Shown: positions 1 to 8,822 of the stretch, one piece after another
Layout: each line of letters begins with the position of its first letter
How positions within the stretch are numbered: the stretch's first letter is position 1
Made by a program: the position numbers and the translations under genes
The notes under the pieces: model-generated
Told to the model about the DNA's origin: nothing
The model's database searches: none
The model's input: the letters and a program-made list of their open reading frames with translations, nothing else
Origin: Paludibacteraceae bacterium
Lineage (GTDB): Bacteria > Bacteroidota > Bacteroidia > Bacteroidales > Paludibacteraceae
DNA: 64,000 bases
NCBI GenBank assembly: GCA_031292565.1
Contig: JARLGW010000012.1
Coordinates: forward strand, 186,001-250,000
Direction of reading: 5' to 3'

Positions 1-715
1 ACAGGAATGATATGATGCATAAAATTAACCCGCCTATGATAAAATAAAGATGAAACGATGGCGGAGTGTAAATTAACCCCACCGATAGTGGAAATAGGCC
101 TAATCCCAACCCAAAAAGAATGGTAAAGTATCCCCTGATAAAGATGGATGCTTTATTGTTGTTGCGAAAAAAAATATAACTTAAAACATTAAACACAAAG
201 TATTTGACTGCTAAAAATACCATTATAAGCAGGGCAAATAACCCTAGATATATTATTTTATTCTGAAACGATAAAAAGCAAGCTTGCTTGTAAAGTAGCA
301 CGTGAAGAAACAATGCCCCGGAGAAAACTAGAATAAAAATAAAGTGGAAACTAAGTTGGTTTTGCCTTAAAGAGGAATCGATAAAAATACTGGATCTTTC
401 CTTCAAGTAAAAAAAATCTTTAATTGTTTCCAACATCATTTTCCGCCCACGGGTAAAAACATACCCGTAAAGTAAGAATATGATTAACAGTAAAATAGGG
501 GTTAATGTTTCGGATGCCACATTTTGTGGTAGTGGGGTGCCTACAAACCCGGATAAATTTTTTGCAACTTGTCGTAAAGAATCGGCTACCACTATTTGAA
601 CGGAATCTGTTCGGTGTATGGCTCCTAATGAGTCACGAACTACGTTTATCAGGCTGTCATCCAAATGAGTATTGGCTGTTTGGGATAATATGGTTGAATC
701 GGCAACTATGGACAT
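1..715 (-). CDS. DUF4271-type membrane protein (3' end outside window)
   Basis: Not in the ORF track because no stop lies inside the window. I translated it by hand from the ATG at 715 and it stays open to base 1. The first ~75 residues are soluble and polar. They are followed by repeated hydrophobic segments (for example TPILLLIIFLLYGYVFTRG, then FHFIFILVFSGALFLHVLL), which gives an integral inner-membrane protein. Layout and composition match the Bacteroidota family DUF4271, whose function is unknown. The start lies 4 bases after the stop of the LOG-family gene, so the two are probably co-transcribed. In relatives this family often sits beside hemD, which would lie outside the window (established knowledge, not visible here). 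Confidence 0.75.
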   Translation of the reverse strand, partial: MSIVADSTILSQTANTHLDDSLINVVRDSLGAIHRTDSVQIVVADSLRQVAKNLSGFVGTPLPQNVASETLTPILLLIIFLLYGYVFTRGRKMMLETIKDFFYLKERSSIFIDSSLRQNQLSFHFIFILVFSGALFLHVLLYKQACFLSFQNKIIYLGLFALLIMVFLAVKYFVFNVLSYIFFRNNNKASIFIRGYFTILFGLGLGLFPLSVGLIYTPPSFHLYFIIGGLILCIISFL

Positions 716-719
716 AACA

Positions 720-1301
720 TTAAATAACAGCAAAGTTCAACGTGTTATATTCCCATTTCGATTCATTTTCGATAGCAGCCAGTACCTGATCGGGTAGGCT
801 CACTACTTGCCACATTATGGCATGTTCTGCTTTCATGAACTTTTCTTCTATCGCTTTTTTCAGCATCTCAATAAGTGGATTGAAATATCCTTCTATATTT
901 ACAATTATAATAGGTTTTGGGTAAAGCCCCAATTGTTTCCAAGTGATAATTTCCAACAGCTCTTCCATCGTGCCACACCCACCCGGAAGGGCAATGGCTG
1001 CGTCGGACATGGAGGCCATTCTTGCTTTACGCTCGTGCATAGTTTCGGTCACAATTAGGTTTTTTAAGCCCTTGTGGTTCCAATTCTCTTCCTGCATAAA
1101 GCGGGGGATGATTCCGGTTATTTCACCGTTATGTTTTATCATTGAATCGGCTAACGAACCCATTAGCCCGACATGTCCACCTCCATAAACACAATGTACA
1201 TTATGCTTGGAAAGATATTTTCCGAGTTCTTCTGCCGCGCTAAGATACTCTTGATTTGCTTTTGCACTGGCGGCACAATATACACATACGGTTTTAACCA
1301 T
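720..1301 (-). CDS. LOG family (TIGR00730) nucleoside 5'-monophosphate phosphoribohydrolase
   Basis: 193 aa, the usual size for the family. It has a Rossmann-like nucleotide-binding fold with an early VYCAASAKA segment, GGGHVGLMG, and the diagnostic PGGCGTMEELLEIITWKQLG motif (PGGxGTxxE), which carries the catalytic Glu and the phosphate-binding loop. Characterised members release the base from nucleoside 5'-monophosphates (the cytokinin-activating LOG reaction); in bacteria the physiological role is usually purine nucleotide turnover. It is the first gene of a probable two-gene unit with the DUF4271 protein. A textbook Bacteroidota promoter (TTTTTG, 19 bp, TACATTTG) sits just upstream. Confidence 0.9.
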   Translation of the reverse strand: MVKTVCVYCAASAKANQEYLSAAEELGKYLSKHNVHCVYGGGHVGLMGSLADSMIKHNGEITGIIPRFMQEENWNHKGLKNLIVTETMHERKARMASMSDAAIALPGGCGTMEELLEIITWKQLGLYPKPIIIVNIEGYFNPLIEMLKKAIEEKFMKAEHAIMWQVVSLPDQVLAAIENESKWEYNTLNFAVI

Positions 1302-1319
1302 CTTATTCTTTTGGTTCTA

Positions 1320-1352
1320 CAAATGTAACCTTCCCGTTTTTGGCTACAAAAA
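1320..1352 (-). promoter_or_regulatory. Bacteroidota-type promoter of the LOG gene
   Basis: On the minus strand, TTTTTG (1352-1347) is followed 19 bp later by TACATTTG (1327-1320), matching the TTG-N19-21-TAnnTTTG consensus of the primary sigma factor of Bacteroidota. A plus-strand TATATTTG at 1369-1376 may serve the divergent gene at 1406, but I see no clear -33 element for it. Confidence 0.7.
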
Positions 1353-1405
1353 TACGGTTTTCTTTCTGTATATTTGATTTTTATTTGATAGAATAACTAA
1401 ACTCA

Positions 1406-2455
1406 ATGAATGAATTGTGTGATAAAATATTGCTAACTGGAGCTACCGGAATGCTGGGAGCTCATTTGTTATGGCATTTGCTTCAAAAAGGAGCGAGGGT
1501 AAGAGCGTTGAAACGAAAACGAAGCGACTTTGAGCAAACAGAGTTAATTTTTCATTTCTACAATGATAAATTAAGCCGTTACGTCAAGCAAATAGAGTGG
1601 GTGGAGGGTGATGTGCTCGATGTCTTGTCGGTGGAAAAAGCCATGCAAGGGATAGACACGGTTTATCATTGTGCCGCCAAAGTTTCCTTTTCCAATCAAG
1701 AGGATAATTTGACTGATATAAACGTAAAAGGTACTCAGCATGTAGTGGATGCGGCGTTGAAAAATGGGGTGCGACGGTTTTGCTTCGTTAGTTCCATTGG
1801 TGCATTAAGTGCTTCGGTCAAAGAGGGTATGGTGGACGAGTGTTGTTTTGGAATCGTTGAGGCTAATGGGTCTGCTTACTCACGAAGTAAATATTATTCG
1901 GAAAAAATAGTGTGTGATGCTATAGACAAGGGGTTGCCCGCCGTGATAGTAAATCCCGGAGTAATAATGGGCTATGCCAAACCGGGCAATGGTACCATGC
2001 AGCTTTTCACGATGGTGCGAAATGGCTTACAGGTTTATACCAATGGCGGATCGGGCTATGTGTGTGTGGATGATGTATGCCGGGCTATGATACTGCTTAC
2101 CGAAAGTGTTATTACCGGTGAGCGTTTTATTCTGGTAAGCGAAAATCTCTCGAACCACGAATTGCTAAATATGATCGCGGACTCGCTAAAGGTAGGCCGG
2201 CCATTTATAAACGCTTTTCGTCCGTTGCTCATGAGTGTGGCTTGGGTGATGGAAATAATACAAAAGATAACGGGTAAGAAGGCTTTTATTGATAGGGCTA
2301 CGGCAAGGGTTACGCTAAACCGAACGTATTATTCCTCCGAAAAAATAAACCATCGGATAGGGTTTGAGTTTACCCCAATTCAAGCTTGTGTGGAAAAAAT
2401 AGGTGCTGTTTTAATCCGCGAAAATCAAACCGTTTCTACCGTGCACAGTATTTGA
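1406..2455 (+). CDS. NAD(P)-dependent epimerase/dehydratase (3-beta-HSD-like extended SDR)
   Basis: 349 aa extended short-chain dehydrogenase. The N-terminal GATGMLGAHL (about residues 12-21) is the NAD(P)-binding TGxxGxxG-type loop. YHCAAKVSF fits the NAAG-equivalent region, and YSRSKYYSE (about residues 157-165) supplies the catalytic YxxxK pair. Architecture and length match the Bacteroidota 'NAD-dependent epimerase/dehydratase family' proteins that resemble 3-beta-hydroxysteroid dehydrogenases. The substrate cannot be told from sequence. The gene stands alone, divergent from the LOG gene, and ends at a strong hairpin shared with the convergent outer-membrane gene. Confidence 0.85.
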   Translation: MNELCDKILLTGATGMLGAHLLWHLLQKGARVRALKRKRSDFEQTELIFHFYNDKLSRYVKQIEWVEGDVLDVLSVEKAMQGIDTVYHCAAKVSFSNQEDNLTDINVKGTQHVVDAALKNGVRRFCFVSSIGALSASVKEGMVDECCFGIVEANGSAYSRSKYYSEKIVCDAIDKGLPAVIVNPGVIMGYAKPGNGTMQLFTMVRNGLQVYTNGGSGYVCVDDVCRAMILLTESVITGERFILVSENLSNHELLNMIADSLKVGRPFINAFRPLLMSVAWVMEIIQKITGKKAFIDRATARVTLNRTYYSSEKINHRIGFEFTPIQACVEKIGAVLIRENQTVSTVHSI

Positions 2456-2463
2456 ACTCCGTT

Positions 2464-2512
2464 AATGATAATAAAAAGGAGGAGCTAACAGCTCCTCCTT
2501 TTTATTATCATT
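2464..2512. terminator. Perfect 23-bp hairpin, bidirectional terminator
   Basis: Two perfect 23-nt arms (core AAAAAGGAGGAGCT / AGCTCCTCCTTTTT) with a 3-nt loop lie between the convergent ends of the SDR gene and the outer-membrane barrel gene. A/T runs on both sides make it usable from either strand. Confidence 0.9.
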
Positions 2513-2530
2513 AGGCATCTTTTCCATTGT

Positions 2531-4978
2531 TTAAAACTCTTCAGAGCTGTTATCATCATTCGTATTGTTGTCTTCTAGGTTATTCTTTTTATTGTTTTTC
2601 TTTTTCTTTTCGTTGTTGGTTCCAAAATTGTAGGATACTGTAAATCTACAGGTAGGGCCAAGCGGAACAGCCTCATAATATTGTTCAAATTTTGTTGAAG
2701 AGGTTGTATTTACCGTTTTGCGGGTGTGGAATACATCTTGTACTGTAAGCGCAAGGGTTAACTTACGTTTGAATAGAGTCTTTTTCAAGCCTAAATCCAT
2801 GTAATATTGTTTTTCGCTTTGGCCTTGGTTAATAGCTTGAGGCGAAATATAGTTTCCTGACAATTGGCCGGATAATGTTTTGCTAAACAGAAAGTTAGCA
2901 ATTAAGCGTGCAGTCCAGGAGAAATTATCCGAGCCATTTACAGGGATCGTTTGTCCATCGGAAAGAGTAAGATTGCTGAATAATAATTTACGGTAATACA
3001 TATTAAGGGTAGTAGTAAAATTCATGAATCTGGCCATGGAGTTTTGATAAATGATTTCTAATCCGGTTGATTCCGAACGACTTACATTCATGTACGTGGT
3101 GTTGAGTACCCCTTGATTAAGAAAACTTACTTGCTGTATCACATTTTCTGTCGAATGGAAATAGAGCGAAGACGATAGTGTGTTTTTATCCCAGGTTTTG
3201 ATGTGGTTCAATTCAAAAGAGTTCAGATATTCAGGCTTCAGATCAGGATTTCCATAACTGATATTGGTCGAATCGGATACGTCTTTATAAGAATTTAGTT
3301 GTCGTCCCTTTGCTAAATTTATTCTTCGGGTATAATTTAATTGTATTTCATTTTTATTGGGCAATGAATAGGAAAGAAATACCGATGGAAAAGGCTTAAG
3401 ATATTTTTTTGTGCTGGCATTTACTCCATTGGTAGAGTTATCAATAACAATATATTCACCCCTTACCCCAGTTTGAATACTCAACTTGTTGATGCTTGTG
3501 CTATAAGTTCCATACAACGAATATACCTGGCTTTTGTATTCATAATCATTATACAATAAGGGCATTGATTGATAGGTTGAGTCCTCAAAGTTTAAAGAGT
3601 TAGAGGTACTTGTTTTGTCCTGCAAAGCAATATCCAATCCCGTTTCCAGTTTATTCTTTTCGTGGAATTTTTTGGAGAAATCGCTTTTCAGTTCCGCACT
3701 TTTGTTATTCCCCGTAGTCTTTTGTTTTTGATTTAATGTACTTGCCACCCCTTGGTTTACCCCTTGAATATAAGTTGCATCAGCATCCGAATTGAAAAAG
3801 GAATAAGATAAACTAGAATTTAATTCGGTTTTTTTATCCAGTTGTAACGAATGTTCCAGCACCGTGTTTCCACCTGTTCGATGATTATTTGATGTGTTTG
3901 TCCGGTAATAATCACTCAACGTTGTAGCTGCGCTATCTTTCAAGTAATCCAAGTTATTTGTTCCATCACGGCTACCGCTTATTACAAATCCCGAAATGCC
4001 GATGGTATTCTTTCTGTCAGGATGATAGTTTACACCATATCTGGTCATAAATCCTTCTAAATCATTTCGTTGCTTGCTTTGCTGGTATAAAGTGTAACGA
4101 AGCATATTGCTGCTGTTGTAGTAATATCGGTTCACCGTGGCATCAGTTCCATAATTGTAGTTTCGAAATCCTAAGGTGACATAACCGTCGAATTTCCCTG
4201 CCGTAAAATTAATATTAGCACCTTCATTTTCGCCCAACTTTCCTTTTGCCGGATAGATTAACCCTGAGCTCACATTTCCGAAGATACCGGCTTTTCTATC
4301 TTCTTTCATCACCAGATTAATAATGCCCGCGCTTCCTTCCGCGCTATATTTTGCCGATGGGTTGGTAATAAGTTCTACGGATTGAATGCTACCCGCTGGC
4401 ATCTGATCCAGCACTTCACCTTGGTTATCATCGGTAAGTCCGGCTGGTTTGCCATTAATCCAAATTACTACATTTGAATTGTTGCGTAAAGATACGTTTC
4501 CGCTGTTGTCCACGCTTACGGATGGGATATTTTGCAACACATCGGTGGCACTTCCTCCGGAAGCCGCCATAGTTTGATCCACCGAAAACACTTTTTTATC
4601 AGGCTCAAATTTTACCTGAGGGGCTTGTGCTACCACTTCAACTTCTTTTAAAGCTCTTGCATCATCAGCTAAAAAAACAGAGCCTAAATCAACGTGAGGA
4701 TTTTTCCCGCTTATCGTAATTTTCTTATTTATGGTAGTATAGCCCATAAAACTTATTTTCAGGGTATAACTCCCGATATCAATTTTGTCCAGTTTAAAGG
4801 AACCGTCTTCTGCCGAGATTATTGATTTTACGGGAGTTTCTCCTTTCATTAAAGCAACAGGGACATATTGCATGGGTTTGTTGCTACTTTGTTCAATTAT
4901 GGTTCCTTTTAATGATACCTGAGCGTACATTGTAATAGAAACGATTAAAAAGAGGAGTGATAGGAATTGTTTTTTCAT
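2531..4978 (-). CDS. Outer-membrane beta-barrel family protein (TonB-receptor-like)
   Basis: The ORF track starts at 5092, but the signal peptide MKKQFLSLLFLIVSITMYAQ begins at an internal ATG at 4978. The real protein is therefore 815 aa. Order of domains: signal peptide; CarboxypepD_reg-like beta-sandwich (about 20-105, GTIIEQSSNKPMQYVPVALM); plug-like region (about 130-230, with TDVLQNIPSVSV and VVIWINGKPAG); then a barrel rich in aromatic beta-strands to the end. This is the 'outer membrane beta-barrel family protein' type of Bacteroidota. It is related to TonB-dependent receptors, and the ligand is unknown. The last ~28 residues after the final strand are an unusual Lys/Asn then Asp/Glu-rich tail. 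A TAACTTTG -7 box lies at 5030-5023. Confidence 0.88.
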   Translation of the reverse strand: MKKQFLSLLFLIVSITMYAQVSLKGTIIEQSSNKPMQYVPVALMKGETPVKSIISAEDGSFKLDKIDIGSYTLKISFMGYTTINKKITISGKNPHVDLGSVFLADDARALKEVEVVAQAPQVKFEPDKKVFSVDQTMAASGGSATDVLQNIPSVSVDNSGNVSLRNNSNVVIWINGKPAGLTDDNQGEVLDQMPAGSIQSVELITNPSAKYSAEGSAGIINLVMKEDRKAGIFGNVSSGLIYPAKGKLGENEGANINFTAGKFDGYVTLGFRNYNYGTDATVNRYYYNSSNMLRYTLYQQSKQRNDLEGFMTRYGVNYHPDRKNTIGISGFVISGSRDGTNNLDYLKDSAATTLSDYYRTNTSNNHRTGGNTVLEHSLQLDKKTELNSSLSYSFFNSDADATYIQGVNQGVASTLNQKQKTTGNNKSAELKSDFSKKFHEKNKLETGLDIALQDKTSTSNSLNFEDSTYQSMPLLYNDYEYKSQVYSLYGTYSTSINKLSIQTGVRGEYIVIDNSTNGVNASTKKYLKPFPSVFLSYSLPNKNEIQLNYTRRINLAKGRQLNSYKDVSDSTNISYGNPDLKPEYLNSFELNHIKTWDKNTLSSSLYFHSTENVIQQVSFLNQGVLNTTYMNVSRSESTGLEIIYQNSMARFMNFTTTLNMYYRKLLFSNLTLSDGQTIPVNGSDNFSWTARLIANFLFSKTLSGQLSGNYISPQAINQGQSEKQYYMDLGLKKTLFKRKLTLALTVQDVFHTRKTVNTTSSTKFEQYYEAVPLGPTCRFTVSYNFGTNNEKKKKNNKKNNLEDNNTNDDNSSEEF

Positions 4979-5022
4979 GATAACGGTAATTTGTAACATG
5001 TTTTGATAAACAAATATTGAAC

Positions 5023-5030
5023 CAAAGTTA
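5023..5030 (-). promoter_or_regulatory. -7 element TAACTTTG of the outer-membrane barrel gene
   Basis: Minus-strand TAACTTTG, a perfect TAnnTTTG match, lies 45 bases before the ATG at 4978. This supports the internal start over the longer ORF-track start, which would begin upstream of the promoter. No convincing -33 TTG was found. Confidence 0.55.
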
Positions 5031-5061
5031 TAGACTGAATTTTGATGTAAAGGTTTAAAAT

Positions 5062-5096
5062 AAAAATGGGATTTTACCATGTAAAATCCCATTTTT
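5062..5096 (-). terminator. Perfect 16-bp hairpin terminator after pyk
   Basis: Arms AAAAATGGGATTTTAC and GTAAAATCCCATTTTT with a CAT loop lie 18 bases past the pyk stop. The arms end in A/T runs, so the element acts as an intrinsic terminator for the aroQ-pyk unit. Confidence 0.85.
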
Positions 5097-5113
5097 AAAT
5101 TTTTTAATGAAGA

Positions 5114-6568
5114 TTAAAATCCCGGAAGTTTATATCTCTTCTGGTCATGTAAAATTTTCTTTACTTGATTTATTTCCAGGAATGTGGTTCCTGCTCCGGG
5201 GCCAAAGCTTCCGCTTAGATAAGAAATATAATCTTCGTCTAATATTTTTCCTTTTTCACGTAAATCGCCCATGGCATCTAGCAAGTATTCTCTTGAATCT
5301 GCTCTTTCTGCTTGGTAACTTGCAAAAACGCCGTATGAAAGGGCTAACTCGCGCATGGTACGTTCCTTATAGCAAATGGCTAGTACGGGGTTTGTGCTTC
5401 TAAATGCAGCTAAATATCGGGCGGTACGTCCGGTAAAACTATCGGTTATGATAGCTTTTGTTCCTAACTTATAAGCTGCTTTTGCTGTTTGTTCGGCTAG
5501 GTATGCAGTAGTGTCAGGTTCCTTGGAATTAGCACTGTATTTAATTTTTATATCATTTTCGGGTACTTTACCGCTTTCTGCTTCTTCTGCAATTCTCGAC
5601 ATGGTTTGAACCGCTTCTAGCGGATATTTTCCGTAAGCGGTTTCGCCACTAAGCATGATGGCATCCGTACGATAATAAATAGCATTTGCCACGTCGGTTA
5701 CTTCTGCACGGGTAGGGCGGGGATAGTTTATCATGGAGTGTAGCATTTGGGTAGCTACAATTACCGGTTTCTTTGCATTTACAGCTTTGCGGATAAGCAG
5801 ACGTTGTATGCCCGGAATTTTTTCTTGAGCAACTTCTATTCCTAAGTCACCACGGGCAATCATTACACCATAGGCTACTTCCAAGATTTCGTCAATATTG
5901 TCAACGCCTTCTTGATTTTCAATTTTGGCAATGATTTTAATCTGGCTATGTTGTTCGTCTAATATTTTCTGAATATCTAAAATATCACGTCTGTTGCGGA
6001 CAAATGAATGAGCGATGAAATCAACGTCAAGCTTGATAGCTAACCCGATATTCTTGATGTCTTTTTCAGTTAATGAAGGGAGGTTGATTCGGACTCCGGG
6101 TACGTTTACACTTTTACGACTACCTAATTCTCCGTCATTTAATACTTCACAAGATAAAAAATCATCGCCTTTGTCAATAACTTTTAAATCAATTTCTCCG
6201 TCATCAAACAATATATCACAACCAATGGCTACGTCTTGAACAATACTGGTATAAGAAACCGCGATACAATCTGCTGTACTTAAAACGGTAGGATCGCCTA
6301 TAATTTTTACTTTATTTCCGGTGCTTAAGTGAATGGGCTCACCATCGCTGGTTTTTGTCGTTCTAATTTCGGGCCCTTTCGTGTCAACAAGAATAGCAAT
6401 TTTATTTGAAACTGCTCTTGTGTTTGAAATTACACGATTAAATCCTTCATCATCAATGTGGGCTGTATTCATCCGAACTACATTCATTCCGGCTTCGTAC
6501 AAATCTTTAATAAAATCAACATCACAGCGTAAATCTGAAATTGTCGCTACAATTTTTGTATGCTTCAT
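5114..6568 (-). CDS. pyk: Pyruvate kinase
   Basis: 484 aa, normal length. It converts phosphoenolpyruvate and ADP to pyruvate and ATP, the last step of glycolysis. The N-terminal strand (TKIVATISDLRCD) and VRMNTAH fit the barrel. IIAKIENQEG carries the catalytic Lys, ARGDLGIEV and the VATQMLHSM segment are family signatures, and LSGETAYGKYP precedes the C-terminal allosteric domain. The N-terminal KIVATIS replaces the more common KIVCTIGP. The gene begins 7 bases after the aroQ stop, so the two form one transcript. A strong hairpin follows. Confidence 0.97.
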   Translation of the reverse strand: MKHTKIVATISDLRCDVDFIKDLYEAGMNVVRMNTAHIDDEGFNRVISNTRAVSNKIAILVDTKGPEIRTTKTSDGEPIHLSTGNKVKIIGDPTVLSTADCIAVSYTSIVQDVAIGCDILFDDGEIDLKVIDKGDDFLSCEVLNDGELGSRKSVNVPGVRINLPSLTEKDIKNIGLAIKLDVDFIAHSFVRNRRDILDIQKILDEQHSQIKIIAKIENQEGVDNIDEILEVAYGVMIARGDLGIEVAQEKIPGIQRLLIRKAVNAKKPVIVATQMLHSMINYPRPTRAEVTDVANAIYYRTDAIMLSGETAYGKYPLEAVQTMSRIAEEAESGKVPENDIKIKYSANSKEPDTTAYLAEQTAKAAYKLGTKAIITDSFTGRTARYLAAFRSTNPVLAICYKERTMRELALSYGVFASYQAERADSREYLLDAMGDLREKGKILDEDYISYLSGSFGPGAGTTFLEINQVKKILHDQKRYKLPGF

Positions 6569-6575
6569 CTGGTTT

Positions 6576-7007
6576 CTAGGGTTTTAAAGTTTTATTTATT
6601 ATTGCTTGAATTGCTAATTGATAAGATTGTAGCCCGAAGCCGCTAATACTTCCCCAGCATACAGGCGAGAGGTAGGAGTGGTGGCGAAATTCTTCGCGGA
6701 CAAATACATTTGAAATATGCACCTCAATCACCGGTGATGTGATGCCTTTTATAGCATCGGCAATGGCGACTGACGTATGGGTATAAGCTCCTGCATTTAA
6801 TACAATTCCATCAACTGCGAATCCCGTTTCGTGTAGTTTGTCAACAATGGCTCCTTCATGATTGGACTGAAAATAAGTGAGTTGATGCTCAGAAAAAATG
6901 GTTTGAAGCTTATTAAAATAAGATTCAAAATCTTGAGACCCATAAATTGTAGGTTCGCGTTTTCCTAACAAGTTAAGGTTAGGTCCGTTGATAATAAGGA
7001 TATTCAT
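6576..7007 (-). CDS. aroQ: Type II 3-dehydroquinate dehydratase
   Basis: 143 aa from the ATG at 7007 (MNILIINGPNLNLLGKRE). The ORF-track start 21 bases upstream adds residues not typical of the family. It catalyses dehydroquinate to dehydroshikimate in the shikimate pathway. Visible signatures are NGPNLNLLGKREPTIYG with the catalytic Tyr and lid Arg, QSNHEGAIVDKLHE, LNAGAYTHTSVAIADAI, and EVHISNVFVREEFRHHSYLS with the active-site His. Type II enzymes are dodecamers. The gene leads into pyk in the same transcript. Confidence 0.95.
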   Translation of the reverse strand: MNILIINGPNLNLLGKREPTIYGSQDFESYFNKLQTIFSEHQLTYFQSNHEGAIVDKLHETGFAVDGIVLNAGAYTHTSVAIADAIKGITSPVIEVHISNVFVREEFRHHSYLSPVCWGSISGFGLQSYQLAIQAIINKTLKP

Positions 7008-7169
7008 GAATAAATGGGTTTTTTGCAAAATTAGTTCTTTTTTTCACGTTTTTAAATGTAAAGTTGCATATTTTTATTCTTTTTGTGCATATTAACTATT
7101 TGTTTCATAAAATATGAATTTTCATTACATTTGAAATGTAAAGAATTTTTTATTTTCAACAAAGTTATT

Positions 7170-7721
7170 ATGAAAAAATTTTTATCTTTTATATTATTAT
7201 TCAGCTGTTTATATGTAAGTGCCCAACTTAAAAAAAATGCTCCGCTACCCATTATTGACCTTACATCGCAAGTAAATTTTGGACATAAAACGCTGTCAAG
7301 CCGTAATGTTGATATAATCGTGGTGCATTCCACCTACTTTCATGGCGCAGATTCGTTTTCTATTTCCGGCGTTTTAAAGCAATTTAAAGAGAACAACGTT
7401 TGCTCTCATTATATTATTGGGCGTGGAGGTCAGATTTATTCCACTGTGAAAGAGAACAATATCGCTTATCATGCTGGGGTGAGCGAGCTACCGGGAACTA
7501 AAAGAACGAATATAAATTCTACATCAATAGGAATAGAAATAATAAATTCGCCAACTGTGCCTCCCACCGATGCTCAATATGAATCGTTGGTTAACCTGGT
7601 GGAGGAAATTAAGAAGCATCACCCCATCAAGTACATAGTTCGCCATAGCGATATTGCTCCTGGGCGAAAAACCGATCCTTGGATGTTTCAATGGGAAGTG
7701 TTTAAGAACTTTGTAAAGTAA
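7170..7721 (+). CDS. Secreted N-acetylmuramoyl-L-alanine amidase (Amidase_2)
   Basis: The start was moved to the ATG at 7170, where the signal peptide MKKFLSFILLFSCLYVSAQ begins; the longer ORF start adds an implausible leader. The mature enzyme is about 160 aa. Zinc ligands are the His of IVVHST and the His of YIVRHSDIAPGRKTDP. The Lys in that second motif and Trp of DPW are typical of AmpD/PGRP-like Amidase_2 enzymes, and STSIGIEIIN is the conserved central strand. It cleaves the lactyl-L-Ala bond of peptidoglycan in the periplasm. It stands alone, divergent from aroQ. Confidence 0.93.
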   Translation: MKKFLSFILLFSCLYVSAQLKKNAPLPIIDLTSQVNFGHKTLSSRNVDIIVVHSTYFHGADSFSISGVLKQFKENNVCSHYIIGRGGQIYSTVKENNIAYHAGVSELPGTKRTNINSTSIGIEIINSPTVPPTDAQYESLVNLVEEIKKHHPIKYIVRHSDIAPGRKTDPWMFQWEVFKNFVK

Positions 7722-7749
7722 ACCCCTACGCACGGTGCCAGGCCTTTCG

Positions 7750-7773
7750 GTACTGAGCGAAGCCGAAGGCAAA
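7750..7773 (+). repeat. Dispersed 24-bp hairpin repeat, copy 1
   Basis: Contains CTGAGCGAAGCCGAAGGCA, matching the core at 18733-18756 with a diverged left arm. Together with the preceding GCCTTTCGG it can still form a stem. It lies between the amidase stop and the terminator of the convergent gene. Confidence 0.7.
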
Positions 7774-7774
7774 A

Positions 7775-7798
7775 AAAGGCTCATTTTCATGAGCCTTT
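7775..7798 (-). terminator. Intrinsic terminator of the coiled-coil gene
   Basis: AAAGGCTCAT / ATGAGCCTTT arms with a 4-nt loop, followed on the minus strand by a T-run. It lies 18 bases past the stop of the gene at 7817. Confidence 0.85.
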
Positions 7799-7816
7799 CA
7801 ATTTCAATTTCAATTT

Positions 7817-8716
7817 TTATTTTTTCAGTGTAAAACTTCCGCTACCGATAAGCCTGCCTTCTGCAAACATATCTACTTGATATGTTCCCGGCATTAACGT
7901 TTCGTCCACTTCCCAATACAATACATCTTTTATCCGTTCTCCTTTGTATTCAATGTCTTTTTTAATGGAGTATTGAATGTTTTTATTTTCGTAAGGGAAC
8001 ACGTTGCCGGCATTCTTTGTCAGCACCTCGTAGTTTGGTTTGGTAATGCGGGCATAGATAGTTTTTTGTCCCACTTTTGCCGTTACGTTTTTAGCAACAT
8101 TAAATGTAATAGCTATATTCTTGATTTTGCTTAACTTATCTGTTTTTTTATCCCTTTTATTAAACGTTTCTACGGTGAAGTTATCTGCTTCTAATTGAGC
8201 GGCTCTTCCCACTACTTCGGTCAACGATTGTTTCTCTTTCGATAGTTGGGTAGTAGTTTGAGTCAATTCCGTATTTTTCTGCTTTACTTGCGTGTTTTCA
8301 GTTACCAACCCTTTATTAACCCGGTTGAGTGAATCTACCTGATGGATATAGTTAATCAACACTTTACGCACCGTGGTAAGTTCTGCTTTTAATTCTGCCA
8401 ATCGTTTTCCGTTGGTCGATTTTACTGTATGTAACTCATCCAATAGCATACGTATTTTTTGTTTCTGCGTGTCGAGCAGTTTTACCAACGAATCGTTATG
8501 GATGTTGGTATTATATCCATCCACTTCAATAGCAAGGTCTTGAACTTCTTTCTCTGTTTGCTTTTTTTCGTATTCCAAAAGTTCGGACGACCCCTTTAGG
8601 TCTTCTTGTTGTTTAGCAACTTCTTTTTGAGTATGATAAAGTTTTATGCTTAAAAAAGCGATTGCAGTTACAAATACTGCAATAACAACGGTAATAATGA
8701 TAGTTTTCTTAGACAT
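7817..8716 (-). CDS. Single-pass membrane protein with long coiled coil, function unknown
   Basis: 299 aa. There is one N-terminal transmembrane segment (TIIITVVIAVFVTAIAFLSI, residues ~5-24). A Glu/Lys/Gln-rich heptad region follows from ~30 to ~190, predicted to be coiled coil and projecting from the membrane. The last ~100 residues look beta-rich (for example YARITKPNYEVL and LMPGTYQVDMFAEGRLIGSGSF). I do not recognise a named domain. The neighbour topA lies downstream in the same direction, 106 bases away and behind no obvious promoter of its own. Confidence 0.75.
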   Translation of the reverse strand: MSKKTIIITVVIAVFVTAIAFLSIKLYHTQKEVAKQQEDLKGSSELLEYEKKQTEKEVQDLAIEVDGYNTNIHNDSLVKLLDTQKQKIRMLLDELHTVKSTNGKRLAELKAELTTVRKVLINYIHQVDSLNRVNKGLVTENTQVKQKNTELTQTTTQLSKEKQSLTEVVGRAAQLEADNFTVETFNKRDKKTDKLSKIKNIAITFNVAKNVTAKVGQKTIYARITKPNYEVLTKNAGNVFPYENKNIQYSIKKDIEYKGERIKDVLYWEVDETLMPGTYQVDMFAEGRLIGSGSFTLKK

Positions 8717-8788
8717 AAAATGACAACTTAATAGTGTAAAACAAACATTTTGCGCAAAGTTATTCTTTTTAGAAATATGTACAAATAA

Positions 8789-8817
8789 AAAGCCGAACTT
8801 ATTGAGTCCGGTTTTTT
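8789..8817 (-). terminator. Weak hairpin after topA
   Basis: AAAGCCGAAC...GTCCGGTTTT forms an imperfect stem with a T-run on the minus strand, just past the topA stop. Confidence 0.5.
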
Positions 8818-8822
8818 AGGTT

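Noticed and set aside
505-717. 70-aa plus-strand ORF at the left edge
   Set aside because: It lies antisense to the DUF4271 reading frame, which has clear membrane helices; the plus frame has no recognisable features.
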